DNA of 64,000 bases from Pseudomonas silvicola (lineage in GTDB: Bacteria > Pseudomonadota > Gammaproteobacteria > Pseudomonadales > Pseudomonadaceae): positions 2,830,001-2,894,000 of the forward strand of contig NZ_CP093280.1 in assembly GCF_026651855.1 (NCBI RefSeq), given 5' to 3'. Shown piece by piece: positions 48,114 to 56,830 of the stretch. The notes below the pieces were generated by a model. It was not told where the DNA came from. It saw only the letters and a list, made by a program, of their open reading frames with translations, and made no database searches. Position 1 is the first letter of the stretch. Each line of letters starts with the position of its first letter. A program made the position numbers and the translations under genes.

Positions 48114-50186
48114 ATGAGTTATCAGGTTCTTGCACGTAAATGGCGTCCGCGCTCCTTCCGCGAAATGGTTGGCCAGACCCATGTGCTCAAGGCTCTGATC
48201 AACGCGCTGGATAACCAGCGGTTGCACCATGCCTACCTGTTTACCGGTACCCGCGGGGTAGGCAAGACCACCATCGCCCGTATCATCGCCAAGTGCGTGA
48301 ACTGCGAGACCGGCATTACCTCCACCCCGTGCGGCGAGTGCTCGGTGTGCCGGGAGATCGACGAGGGGCGCTTCGTCGACCTGATCGAGATCGACGCCGC
48401 CAGCCGCACCAAGGTCGAGGACACCCGCGAACTGCTCGACAACGTGCAGTACGCACCGAGCCGCGGACGCTTCAAGGTCTACCTGATCGACGAAGTGCAC
48501 ATGCTCTCCAGCCACTCGTTCAACGCCCTGCTCAAGACGCTGGAAGAGCCGCCGCCCTACGTCAAGTTCATCCTGGCGACCACCGACCCGCAGAAGCTGC
48601 CGGCCACCATTCTGTCGCGTTGCCTGCAGTTCTCGTTGAAGAACATGACCCCCGAGCGCGTGGTGGAGCACCTGAGCCATGTGCTGGGTGCAGAGAACGT
48701 GCCGTACGAAGACGACGCCCTGTGGTTGCTGGGGCGCGCCGCCGATGGCTCCATGCGCGATGCCATGAGCCTCACCGACCAGGCCATCGCTTTCGGTGAA
48801 GGCAAGGTCCTGGCCGCTGACGTGCGTGCCATGCTTGGCACCCTGGACCACGGCCAGGTGTACGGCGTGCTGCAGGCGTTGCTCGAAGGTGACGCCCGTG
48901 CCCTCCTGGAAGCCGTGCGCCACTTGGCCGAACAGGGCCCGGACTGGAACGGCGTGCTGTCGGAAATGCTCAATGTGCTGCACCGCGTGGCGGTGGCCCA
49001 GGCCCTGCCGGACGCCGTCGACAACGGCCATGGCGACCGCGACCGCGTGCTGGCGGTCGCCCAGGCGCTACCCGCCGAAGACGTGCAGTTCTATTACCAG
49101 ATGGGCCTGATCGGCCGCCGCGACCTGCCACTGGCACCGGACCCGCGCAGCGGTTTCGAGATGGTGCTGCTGCGCATGCTGGCGTTCCGCCCAGCGGATA
49201 CCGGCGATGCACCAAGGCCGGTGTTAAAGCCGGTGGGGACCAGCCAAGCCACGGCTGAGTCCCCGCAAGCCCCGGCTACCGCTACTGCCCCGGTGGCCAT
49301 TGCCGCACCTGCGCCGGTACCGGTCGTTGCGCCAGCACCTGCACCTGCACCTGCGCCGAAGCCGCCCGAGGCGGTGCCTGCGCCAGCCCCTGAGCCAACG
49401 CCGGTGGTCGAAGAGGTCGACCTGCCCTGGAACGAGCCCAAGGCGATCGAGCCGTCGCCGGCGCCGGCCGTCGAGCCCGATCCGCTGCCCGTGCCGACGG
49501 AAGAACCGGTGCTGGACGTGGTGGCTGAACAGCCGGCCCTGACGCCGATGCCGACACCGGTGCCGGCCAGCGTGGTACCGGCGGCGCCGGAGGTCGATTT
49601 GCCGCCTGTGGAGTATGTGCCTGCCGGCATGGACCGCGACGACGAGCCGCCGCTGGATGAAGATTATTACGAGCCGGACATCGACAGCGCCTCCTACAGC
49701 TACCTGGACGACCTGGCCAGCGAAAGCGTGCCGGAGCCGACGCCGGAACCCGAGCCGCTGCCGGCCTCGATGCCGGCCACGGGCCTGGCCCTGCAATGGC
49801 TGGAACTGTTCTCGAAACTGCCGATTTCCGGCATGACCGGCAGCATTGCCGCCAACTGCAGCCTGATCGCCGTGGACGGCGACCACTGGTTGCTGCACCT
49901 GGACCCGGCGCACAGCGCGCTGTTCAACAGCACCCAGCAGCGGCGCCTGAATGACGCGCTGAACCAGTACCACGGGCGCACCCTGACGCTGACCATCGAG
50001 CTGATCCGCCCGGAACAGGAAACCCCGGCCCAGGCCGCCGCCCGTCGGCGTGCCGAGCGCCAGGGTGAGGCGGAGGCGTCGATCCACGGCGATCCGTTCA
50101 TCCAGCAGATGATTCGGCAGTTCGGCGCGGTGGTGCGTGAGGATACTATTGAACCTGTCGAGGCGTTGGTCAGCCAAAGCCAGTAA
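48114..50186 (+). CDS. dnaX: DNA polymerase III subunits tau/gamma
   Basis: Clamp-loader ATPase and replisome organiser of 690 residues. Walker A GTRGVGKTT is at about residues 45-53, and the zinc module has Cys64, 73, 76 and 79. The DEVHMLS Walker B and SRCLQF motifs follow. From about residue 365 to 560 there is a Pro/Ala/Glu-rich linker (APAPAPAPKPPEA-like repeats), then a conserved C-terminal domain that binds the polymerase alpha subunit. I see no A-AAA-AAG slippery site in the linker, so a short gamma form by the E. coli frameshift is not supported. The ATG at 48114 gives the family start MSYQVLARKWRP. Confidence 0.96.
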   Translation: MSYQVLARKWRPRSFREMVGQTHVLKALINALDNQRLHHAYLFTGTRGVGKTTIARIIAKCVNCETGITSTPCGECSVCREIDEGRFVDLIEIDAASRTKVEDTRELLDNVQYAPSRGRFKVYLIDEVHMLSSHSFNALLKTLEEPPPYVKFILATTDPQKLPATILSRCLQFSLKNMTPERVVEHLSHVLGAENVPYEDDALWLLGRAADGSMRDAMSLTDQAIAFGEGKVLAADVRAMLGTLDHGQVYGVLQALLEGDARALLEAVRHLAEQGPDWNGVLSEMLNVLHRVAVAQALPDAVDNGHGDRDRVLAVAQALPAEDVQFYYQMGLIGRRDLPLAPDPRSGFEMVLLRMLAFRPADTGDAPRPVLKPVGTSQATAESPQAPATATAPVAIAAPAPVPVVAPAPAPAPAPKPPEAVPAPAPEPTPVVEEVDLPWNEPKAIEPSPAPAVEPDPLPVPTEEPVLDVVAEQPALTPMPTPVPASVVPAAPEVDLPPVEYVPAGMDRDDEPPLDEDYYEPDIDSASYSYLDDLASESVPEPTPEPEPLPASMPATGLALQWLELFSKLPISGMTGSIAANCSLIAVDGDHWLLHLDPAHSALFNSTQQRRLNDALNQYHGRTLTLTIELIRPEQETPAQAAARRRAERQGEAEASIHGDPFIQQMIRQFGAVVREDTIEPVEALVSQSQ

Positions 50187-50260
50187 CCCGTTAACCACGT
50201 GCGGTACGTTGCCTCGGCGCGTACGGCACGGCAAACCAAACAACCGATGAGGTGATCCCC

Positions 50261-50587
50261 ATGATGAAAGGTGGCATGGCCGGCCTGATGAAGCAGGCCC
50301 AGCAGATGCAGGAAAAAATGGCCAAGATGCAGGAAGAACTGGCCAACGCCGAAGTGACCGGCCAATCCGGTGCTGGCCTGGTGAGCGTGGTGATGACCGG
50401 TCGCCACGACGTCAAGCGCATCAGCCTGGATGACAGCCTGATGCAGGAAGACAAGGAAGTGCTGGAAGACCTGATCGCCGCCGCCGTCAACGACGCCGTG
50501 CGCAAGATCGAAGCTGCCAGCCAGGACAAGATGGGCGGCATGACCGCCGGCATGCAACTGCCGCCGGGCTTCAAGATGCCGTTCTAA
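50261..50587 (+). CDS. ybaB: YbaB/EbfC nucleoid-associated protein
   Basis: Small DNA-binding dimer of 108 residues, encoded after dnaX in most bacteria. The family plan is visible: [40 protein letters not shown] and a C-terminal [12 protein letters not shown]. The ATG at 50261 with GAGGTG upstream is chosen over an in-frame GTG three codons earlier. A terminator-like hairpin follows. Confidence 0.96.
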   Translation: MMKGGMAGLMKQAQQMQEKMAKMQEELANAEVTGQSGAGLVSVVMTGRHDVKRISLDDSLMQEDKEVLEDLIAAAVNDAVRKIEAASQDKMGGMTAGMQLPPGFKMPF

Positions 50588-50607
50588 GGCACGTTGCGCT
50601 GCACCCC

Positions 50608-50631
50608 GATGCCAGGCTCATGCCTGGCATC
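50608..50631 (+). terminator. Hairpin terminator after ybaB
   Basis: A 10-bp perfect stem (GATGCCAGGC at 50608-50617 with GCCTGGCATC at 50622-50631) with loop TCAT, followed by GTCGTTTCT. The T tract is short. It separates dnaX-ybaB from the oxidoreductase gene. Confidence 0.7.
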
Positions 50632-50748
50632 GTCGTTTCTGCCCTTGCTCTTGACCAGGCATGCCCATGTGGCTCGGCCGCAAAAGGTTGAACGCCTTCA
50701 ACCCTGCCGCGGTCTGGTCTAGAGTGTTGTCCTTACCAAGGAGCCCCC

Positions 50749-51783
50749 ATGTCCCAGGACCTGATCCTCAACCAGCGCTTCGTGCTGGCCTCGCGCCCCA
50801 AGGGCGCGCCTACCCCCGAGAACTTCCGCCTGGAGCGCCAGGCCCTGCCTGAGCTGGAAGACGGCCAGGTGCTGCTGCGCACGCTGTACCTGTCCCTGGA
50901 CCCCTACATGCGTGGGCGCATGAGCGATGCAGCGTCCTACGCCGCCCCCGTGCAGATTGGCGAAGTGATGACCGGCGGCGCGGTCAGTGTGGTCGAGCAG
51001 TCGCGCCATCCCAGATTCCAACCCGGCGACCAGGTGGTCGGCAGCACTGGCTGGCAGACCCACAGCATCGCCAAGGGCGATGACCTGGTGGTACTGCCTG
51101 CCGGCATTCCTTCGCCGTCACTGGCGTTGGGCGTGTTGGGCATGCCCGGCATGACCGCCTACATGGGCCTGATGCACATTGGCCAACCACAGGCTGGCGA
51201 AACCTTGGTGGTGGCGGCGGCGTCCGGCGCCGTGGGCTCGGTGGTCGGCCAGGTGGCCAAGCTCAAGGGCCTGAAAGTGGTGGGCGTGGCCGGCGGTGCC
51301 GACAAGTGCCGCTATGTAGTGGAAGAGTTGGGCTTCGATGCCTGCGTTGACCACAAGTCGCCGACCTTTGCCCAGGACCTGGCCGCGGCCTGTGACCAGG
51401 GTATCGACGTGTATTTCGAAAACGTCGGCGGTGCGGTGTTCGAAGCGGTGATGCCACTGCTCAACCCCCGCGCGCGCATTCCGGTGTGTGGCCTGATCGC
51501 TGCCTACAACGCCACCGAATTGCCCGATGGGCCGGACCGCCTGTCGCTGTTGCCACGCTTGTTGCTGACCAAGCGTATCCGCATGCAAGGCTTCATCGTG
51601 TTCGACGATTTCGGCGACCGGCATGCCGAATTCCTCGCCGCCATGGTGCCATGGGTACGCGACGGCAAGGTGCGCTACCGCGAGCACGTGGTGGATGGGC
51701 TGGAGGCGGCGCCCGAAGCGTTCATCGGCCTGCTGCAGGGGCACAATTTCGGCAAGCTGGTGGTCAAGGTTTCAGACGCGTGA
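50749..51783 (+). CDS. NADP-dependent oxidoreductase (CurA/prostaglandin-reductase type MDR)
   Basis: Zinc-free medium-chain dehydrogenase/reductase of 344 residues, likely reducing alpha,beta-unsaturated carbonyl compounds with NADPH. It begins SQDLILNQRFVLASRPKG. The substrate region LYLSLDPYMRGRMSD and the NADP-binding motif AASGAVGSVVGQVAKLKG (about residues 153-170) match the CurA/PTGR group. AAGGAG stands before the ATG. It sits between ybaB and recR, which are adjacent in many bacteria. Confidence 0.9.
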   Translation: MSQDLILNQRFVLASRPKGAPTPENFRLERQALPELEDGQVLLRTLYLSLDPYMRGRMSDAASYAAPVQIGEVMTGGAVSVVEQSRHPRFQPGDQVVGSTGWQTHSIAKGDDLVVLPAGIPSPSLALGVLGMPGMTAYMGLMHIGQPQAGETLVVAAASGAVGSVVGQVAKLKGLKVVGVAGGADKCRYVVEELGFDACVDHKSPTFAQDLAAACDQGIDVYFENVGGAVFEAVMPLLNPRARIPVCGLIAAYNATELPDGPDRLSLLPRLLLTKRIRMQGFIVFDDFGDRHAEFLAAMVPWVRDGKVRYREHVVDGLEAAPEAFIGLLQGHNFGKLVVKVSDA

Positions 51784-51851
51784 GCATTTGACGCCACCTT
51801 GGGGCGCGGGTATAAACCGCGTCTCGTTGTTTTTTGCCAGGCATTGACCCC

Positions 51852-52454
51852 ATGAGTTTCAGCCCTTTGATCCGCCAACTGATCGACGCCCTGCGCATTT
51901 TGCCAGGCGTGGGTCAGAAAACCGCCCAGCGCATGGCGCTGCAATTGCTGGAGCGCGATCGCAGTGGCGGCACCCGGCTGGCCCAGGCCCTGAGCCAGGC
52001 CATGGAGGGTGTGGGCCACTGTCGCCAGTGCCGCACCTTGACCGAAGAAGAGCTGTGCCCGCAATGTGCCGACCATCGCCGTGACGACAGCCTGCTGTGC
52101 GTGGTGGAAGGGCCGATGGACGTTTACGCGGTGGAGCAGACCGGTTATCGCGGCCGTTACTTCGTGCTCAAGGGCCACCTGTCGCCTTTGGACGGGCTGG
52201 GGCCAGAGGCCATCGGCATTCCGCAATTGATGGCGCGTATCGAAGAGCAGGGCAGCTTCACTGAAGTGATCCTGGCCACCAACCCCACCGTGGAAGGCGA
52301 GGCAACGGCCCATTACATCGCGCAGTTGCTGACCAGCAAGGGCTTGACCGCCTCGCGTATTGCCCACGGCGTGCCGTTGGGCGGCGAACTGGAAATGGTC
52401 GATGGCGGCACCCTGGCGCATTCCTTCGCAGGCCGCAAGCCCATCTCCCTTTAA
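51852..52454 (+). CDS. recR: Recombination mediator RecR
   Basis: Loads RecA at gaps together with RecO and RecF. A helix-hairpin-helix at [17 protein letters not shown], a four-Cys zinc finger (CRQC...CPQC, about residues 57-72) and the Toprim motif [13 protein letters not shown] are all present. The length is 200 residues. The ATG at 51852 gives the usual start; a longer frame from 51834 is unlikely. It converges with apt. Confidence 0.96.
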   Translation: MSFSPLIRQLIDALRILPGVGQKTAQRMALQLLERDRSGGTRLAQALSQAMEGVGHCRQCRTLTEEELCPQCADHRRDDSLLCVVEGPMDVYAVEQTGYRGRYFVLKGHLSPLDGLGPEAIGIPQLMARIEEQGSFTEVILATNPTVEGEATAHYIAQLLTSKGLTASRIAHGVPLGGELEMVDGGTLAHSFAGRKPISL

Positions 52455-52472
52455 TCGCGCAAACGTGACCTT

Positions 52473-52500
52473 GCAGCCGCGGCCTTGCGGCCGCCGCTGC
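52473..52500. terminator. Hairpin between convergent recR and apt
   Basis: GCAGCCGCGGCC (52473-52484) and GGCCGCCGCTGC (52489-52500) form a 12-bp stem with one mismatch and a TTGC loop. No T run follows on either strand. It is a likely two-way transcript end. Confidence 0.55.
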
Positions 52501-52520
52501 GGGCGCATCGCCCTTCAGGG

Positions 52521-53069
52521 CTACATGTCGGTCAGGGCGAAGTTGGTCAGGCAGAAGGTCGCGATGCCCATGTCTTCCAGGCGCTGGGAACCCAGTAGCT
52601 CCGGCAGGTCGATGATGGCGCTGGCTTCGTGCACCCGCGCACCCATGCGGCGCACCAGGTTGGCGGCGGCGATCAGGGTGCCGCCGGTGGCGATCAGGTC
52701 ATCGAAAAGAATCACCGAGTCGCCTTCGCACAGGCTGTCGGCGTGCACTTCCAGGAACGCCTCGCCGTATTCGGTCTTGTAACCTTCGGCCAACACGTCG
52801 GCCGGCAGCTTGCCTTGCTTGCGGAACAGAATGAGCGGCTTGTTCAGTTCATGGGCCACGATGGAGCCGATCAGGAAGCCGCGCGCGTCCATGGCGCCGA
52901 TGTGGCTGAAGTCGGCGTCGATGTAACGGTGCACGAAGCTGTCGATCACCATGCGCAGGGCCTTGGGCGACTGGAACAGCGGGGTGATGTCACGGAAGAT
53001 GACACCCGGTTTGGGGAAGTCCACGACGGGGCGGATCAGGGATTTGAAGCTGAAGGTGTCGATAACCAT
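52521..53069 (-). CDS. apt: Adenine phosphoribosyltransferase
   Basis: Salvages adenine to AMP using PRPP. The protein is 182 residues with [17 protein letters not shown] at the N-terminus, the [11 protein letters not shown] loop, and the PRPP-binding motif [13 protein letters not shown]. It is encoded next to recR but in the opposite direction, and 65 bp downstream of the anr stop on the same strand. Confidence 0.96.
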   Translation of the reverse strand: MVIDTFSFKSLIRPVVDFPKPGVIFRDITPLFQSPKALRMVIDSFVHRYIDADFSHIGAMDARGFLIGSIVAHELNKPLILFRKQGKLPADVLAEGYKTEYGEAFLEVHADSLCEGDSVILFDDLIATGGTLIAAANLVRRMGARVHEASAIIDLPELLGSQRLEDMGIATFCLTNFALTDM

Positions 53070-53134
53070 CGTGGCGAGGTCCTGGCAGGCAAAATATGCC
53101 CGCCAGTATACCTGTTCGATCGGTCAGGTCGTAG

Positions 53135-53869
53135 TCAGGCTTCCAGCGTGCCACCGGCCAGGGCGCACAGTTGGATAGGGTCCAGGATATGGATCTCCTT
53201 GCCTTCGGCGGCCAGCAGTTCGCTTTGCTGGAACCGGGTGAACACCCGCGACACCGTCTCCACCGCCAGCCCCAGGTAGTTGCCGATCTCGTTGCGCGAC
53301 ATGCTCAGGCGGAACTGGTTGGCCGAGAAACCCCGGGCACGGAAACGCGCCGACAGGTTGACCAGGAAGGTGGCGATCCGTTCGTCGGCTGACTTCTTCG
53401 ACAGCAACAGCATCATCTGCTGGTCATCACGAATTTCCCGGCTCATCACCCGCATGAGCTGGCGGCGCAGCTGCGGCAATTGCACACTCAACTCGTCCAG
53501 GCGCTCGAACGGAATCTCGCACACCGAGGTGGTTTCCTGGGCCTGGGCCGAGACCGGGTAGGCCTCGGCGTCCATGCCCGACAGGCCCACCAGCTCGCTG
53601 GGCAGGTGGAAGCCGGTGATCTGTTCTTCGCCACCGTCGCTGAGGCTGAAGGTTTTCAGCGCGCCAGAGCGCACGGCGTAGACGGAGCCGAAGCGGTCCC
53701 CCTGGCGGAACAGGAACTCGCCTTTTTTCAGCGGGCGGCCGCGCTTGACGATTTCGTCCAGCGCGTCCATGTCTTCGAGGTTCAACGACAGGGGCAGGCA
53801 CAGGGGTGCCAGGCTGCAATCCTTGCAGTGGGCCTGAGTGACAGTGCGCAGTTTGACTGGCTCGGACAT
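53135..53869 (-). CDS. anr: Anaerobic regulator ANR (FNR family)
   Basis: Oxygen-sensing CRP/FNR-type activator of 244 residues that switches on low-oxygen genes, including cbb3 oxidase, hemN and denitrification genes. The iron-sulfur cluster cysteines are Cys15, 18 and 24 in [11 protein letters not shown] plus the Cys in [10 protein letters not shown]. The [25 protein letters not shown] has the E-xx-SR pattern that reads TTGAT. AAAGGA precedes the ATG at 53869. A perfect ANR box upstream suggests self-regulation. Confidence 0.97.
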   Translation of the reverse strand: MSEPVKLRTVTQAHCKDCSLAPLCLPLSLNLEDMDALDEIVKRGRPLKKGEFLFRQGDRFGSVYAVRSGALKTFSLSDGGEEQITGFHLPSELVGLSGMDAEAYPVSAQAQETTSVCEIPFERLDELSVQLPQLRRQLMRVMSREIRDDQQMMLLLSKKSADERIATFLVNLSARFRARGFSANQFRLSMSRNEIGNYLGLAVETVSRVFTRFQQSELLAAEGKEIHILDPIQLCALAGGTLEA

Positions 53870-53917
53870 CGGTACAAATCCTTTGGTGAAACACACAATG
53901 ACTGTAAGGGTACCCCT

Positions 53918-53931
53918 TTGATACGGATCAA
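53918..53931. promoter_or_regulatory. ANR/FNR box between anr and the 54023 gene
   Basis: TTGAT-ACGG-ATCAA is a perfect match to TTGAT-N4-ATCAA. Its centre is 55 bp from the anr ATG and 98 bp from the ATG of the divergent coiled-coil gene, so it can serve either side. Confidence 0.85.
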
Positions 53932-54022
53932 ACCAGCCGCGCTTTAGTCGCACCCAAAGGCTCAAGTAATTTATTTCAATGTCGATACAAATTGCACCAG
54001 GCCCTCTGCACGGAGCACCGCG

Positions 54023-54481
54023 ATGCTGACTTTCGACCCCCTTGGCACCCGTACGAGTGCTCAATGGCAGATTCATGACAATACGACGGAGCCCGCGTCC
54101 AGCAATGATGGCACGGAGCCTGTAGCCAGTGCAGCCGTTCACGTGACCCTGTCTGGGGCCGGGCTGACCAGGGCGGCGGCGGAAAGTAACAATCAGGACA
54201 TAGAAGACAGCGGCCTGCCGGACGGTGTTCAGCAGGCGCTGAAGATGATCCGCGCGCTGAAGAAGCAACTGGAAGAGAAGCGCGCCGAGTTGCAGGCGGT
54301 GATGAACGACCAGCACCTGGACCCCCAGCAACGCCAGGCCCGCGTGGCTGCGTTGCAGAACGCCATTGCCGGCTTGAATGCCGCGCTGGTCAGTGCCAAC
54401 GTCAGCCTGGCCAAGGCCATGAAAGACCTCGACCTGTCACCTGAACAGGTGCTCAAGGCCGGTACCCTGGCGGCCAGGTAA
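54023..54481 (+). CDS. Coiled-coil protein of unknown function
   Basis: Protein of 152 residues with no signal peptide or membrane helix. The first 70 residues are polar and disordered-looking. Residues about 73-145 form long heptad-rich helices ([40 protein letters not shown]). I do not recognise a characterised family. It is divergent from anr, across a perfect ANR box, and its stop is 3 bp from the hemN stop, so it may be part of the low-oxygen regulon. CGGAG-like sequence precedes the ATG. Confidence 0.72.
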   Translation: MLTFDPLGTRTSAQWQIHDNTTEPASSNDGTEPVASAAVHVTLSGAGLTRAAAESNNQDIEDSGLPDGVQQALKMIRALKKQLEEKRAELQAVMNDQHLDPQQRQARVAALQNAIAGLNAALVSANVSLAKAMKDLDLSPEQVLKAGTLAAR

Positions 54482-54484
54482 TAC

Positions 54485-55867
54485 TCAGATCACGCGGGAG
54501 AAGCGCTGGCGGTTCTGCTCGCCCAGGTGCACATCAAACAGCATGCAAACCCCGCGTACCAGTAGCCTGCCCACCGGCAGCACGCGCAGGCCGTGGGCGT
54601 CCAGGCTGATCAGGCCGTCATCGGCCATGGCCTGCAACGGCGGCCAGACCTGCGCGAAGTAACCGGCAAAATCGATATTGAAGCGCTGCTCGATAGTGGC
54701 GAAGTCCAACTCGAAATGGCAGATCAGCTGCTGGATCACTGCCCGCCGCACGCGGTCATCGGCGTCGCACACCAGGCCTCGCGCCGTGGCCAGTTGCGCG
54801 TCCGCCAAGGCGTTCTGATACTCGTTGAGGTCACTGCTGTTCTGGCAGTACAGGTCGCCTACCTGGCTGATCGCGGACACCCCCAGGCCAATCAGGTCGC
54901 AATGCCCGTGGGTGGTATACCCCTGAAAGTTGCGCTGCAGTTCACCCTCTTCCTGGGCGATGGCCAGTTCGTCATCGGGCAGGGCGAAGTGGTCCATGCC
55001 GATGTAGCGGTAACCGGCGCGGGTCAGTTGCTCGATCGTGGTCTTGAGCATCTGCAGCTTCACCCCTGGCGGCGGCAGTTGCACGTGGTCGATGCGCCGC
55101 TGGGGCAAGAAACGTTCGGGCAGGTGGGCGTAGTTGAACACGGACAGGCGATCGGGCTGCAACTGGATAACCTCGTCCACCGTGCGCGCGAAGCTGTCGA
55201 CGCTCTGGCGAGGCAGCCCGTAGATCAGGTCCAGGTTCACCGAGCGAAATTGCAGGGTGCGTGCGGCCTCGATGATGGCACGGGTTTCTTCCAGGCTTTG
55301 CAGGCGGTTGATGGCCCGCTGCACCTGGGGGTCGAAATCCTGCACGCCGATGCTCACCCGGTTGAAGCCCAGCTCGCGCAACAGCCCCATGGTCGACCAG
55401 TCGGCCTCGCGTGGGTCGATCTCGATACCGTAGTCACCACTGTCGTCCAGGCGCAGGTTGAAATGGCTGCGCAGGCTGGCCATCAATTGGCGCAGTTCGA
55501 CATGGCTGAGGAAGGTGGGCGTGCCGCCCCCCAGGTGCAGTTGCTCGACGCTCTGGCGTGGGTCCAGATGGCAGGCGAGCAACTGGATTTCCTGCTCCAG
55601 GCGCTGCAGGTACACCTGGCTGCGGCCGCGGTCCTTGGTGATGACCTTGTTGCAGGCGCAGTAGTAACAGATGTTGGCGCAGAACGGCACGTGCACGTAC
55701 AGCGACAGGGGGCGCATGGCTTTGCGGCTGTCACGCAGAGCGTGCAGCAGGTCGAAGGAACCTACCTGGTTGTTGAACTGCATAGCGGTTGGGTAGGACG
55801 TATAGCGCGGGCCGGACTGATCGTGGCGGCGGATCAGGTCATCGTCCCAGGCAAGGGTATCGAGCAT
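54485..55867 (-). CDS. hemN: Oxygen-independent coproporphyrinogen III oxidase
   Basis: Radical-SAM enzyme of 460 residues that makes protoporphyrinogen IX without oxygen, for heme synthesis at low oxygen. The SAM cluster cysteines are Cys63, Cys67 and Cys70 in PFCANICYYC, followed by HLGGGTPTFLS and YGLPRQSVDSF. An ANR box and a TAGACT -10 lie upstream in the positions expected for class II activation. It is convergent with the coiled-coil gene. Confidence 0.97.
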   Translation of the reverse strand: MLDTLAWDDDLIRRHDQSGPRYTSYPTAMQFNNQVGSFDLLHALRDSRKAMRPLSLYVHVPFCANICYYCACNKVITKDRGRSQVYLQRLEQEIQLLACHLDPRQSVEQLHLGGGTPTFLSHVELRQLMASLRSHFNLRLDDSGDYGIEIDPREADWSTMGLLRELGFNRVSIGVQDFDPQVQRAINRLQSLEETRAIIEAARTLQFRSVNLDLIYGLPRQSVDSFARTVDEVIQLQPDRLSVFNYAHLPERFLPQRRIDHVQLPPPGVKLQMLKTTIEQLTRAGYRYIGMDHFALPDDELAIAQEEGELQRNFQGYTTHGHCDLIGLGVSAISQVGDLYCQNSSDLNEYQNALADAQLATARGLVCDADDRVRRAVIQQLICHFELDFATIEQRFNIDFAGYFAQVWPPLQAMADDGLISLDAHGLRVLPVGRLLVRGVCMLFDVHLGEQNRQRFSRVI

Positions 55868-55928
55868 GCGGGTTTCCCCCGGTTGGCGTGCGTGTTTGCC
55901 AGTCTAGGGACGCGCGTGCCAAGGGGTA

Positions 55929-55942
55929 TTGATGTGCATCAA
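55929..55942. promoter_or_regulatory. ANR/FNR box of hemN
   Basis: TTGAT-GTGC-ATCAA is a perfect FNR/ANR consensus. On the minus strand TAGACT (55901-55906) is a likely -10, giving a start near 55895; the box centre then sits at about -41, the classical activating position. Confidence 0.9.
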
Positions 55943-55950
55943 CGGTGCTT

Positions 55951-56634
55951 TCAGTGGCCCATCAGCCAGTGCTGGTGGGGGCCGGGCAGGGTCCACAGGC
56001 CGAACAGCACAACCAGCATGCCGCCCGCCGCGCGCACGCCGCGGCGCCGTAACAGCTGCCGCATGCGCTCCGCCGCCAGGCCCGTGGCCAGCAGTACCGG
56101 CCAAGTGCCCAGGCCGAAGGCCAGCATCAGCAGTGCGCTATGGGCTGCGTTGCCCTGGCTGGCCGCCCACAGCAAGGTACTGTAGACCAGGCCGCAGGGC
56201 AGCCAGCCCCAGAGCGCGCCCAGCAGTATCGCGCGAGGCACGCTGCGCACCGGCAACAGGCGGTTGGCCAGCGGTTGCACCCGGCGCCACAGGCCGCGGC
56301 CGGCGCGTTCAATGTAGGTGAGGCCGCTCCACCAGCCGCCCAGGTAAAGGCCCATGGCGATCAGCAGCAACGCCGCCACCACGCGCAAGGCGGTGACCGC
56401 CGGGCTGTTGGCCAGTGCCCAGCCAGCCACGCCCAGCAGCAGGCCGGCGACGGCGTAGCTGAGGATGCGGCCCAGGTTGTAACCGAGCAGCAGGCGCAGG
56501 CGGCGGCCGCGCTGCTCGGCGGGAATGGCCAGGGTCAAGGCCCCCATCAGCCCGCCGCACATGCCCAGGCAGTGGCCGCCACCCAGCAGGCCCAGCACCA
56601 GCGCCGACGCCAGTTGCGGGAGCAGTTCAAGCAT
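55951..56634 (-). CDS. Sulfite exporter TauE/SafE-family membrane protein
   Basis: Polytopic inner-membrane protein of 227 residues with about six helices. Conserved segments are LLGGGHCLGMCGGLMGAL (with two Cys and His near residues 20-26) and LLGALWGWLPCGLVYSTLLW. The family resembles the DsbD membrane domain, and members next to cco genes have been linked to copper or thiol handling for cbb3 oxidase; that link is inference here. The start overlaps the ccoS stop by 8 bp. Confidence 0.88.
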   Translation of the reverse strand: MLELLPQLASALVLGLLGGGHCLGMCGGLMGALTLAIPAEQRGRRLRLLLGYNLGRILSYAVAGLLLGVAGWALANSPAVTALRVVAALLLIAMGLYLGGWWSGLTYIERAGRGLWRRVQPLANRLLPVRSVPRAILLGALWGWLPCGLVYSTLLWAASQGNAAHSALLMLAFGLGTWPVLLATGLAAERMRQLLRRRGVRAAGGMLVVLFGLWTLPGPHQHWLMGH

Positions 56635-56830
56635 CGGGCGGGGCCTTGTTCGCGGTGGGGGGCGGTTTCACGGCGGCCTGGTGCATAGGGTCCTGATCAT
56701 CGAACAGGATGCTGTGGGCCGGGCTGTCGAGGTCATCGTACTGGCCACTGTCCACGGCCCAGAAGAACACGTAGACGGCGATGGCGACGATGACCAGGGC
56801 GGCGGGGATCATGATATAGAGCGCGGGCAT
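56627..56830 (-). CDS. ccoS: cbb3 oxidase maturation protein CcoS
   Basis: Small membrane protein of 67 residues with one N-terminal helix (IMIPAALVIVAIAVYVFFWAV) and the CcoS motif SGQYDDLDSPAHSILFDD. It is required for heme/copper cofactor insertion into CcoN. It overlaps the ccoI 3' end by 22 bp and the TauE-like gene by 8 bp, an unusually tight arrangement. Confidence 0.94.
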   Translation of the reverse strand: MPALYIMIPAALVIVAIAVYVFFWAVDSGQYDDLDSPAHSILFDDQDPMHQAAVKPPPTANKAPPDA

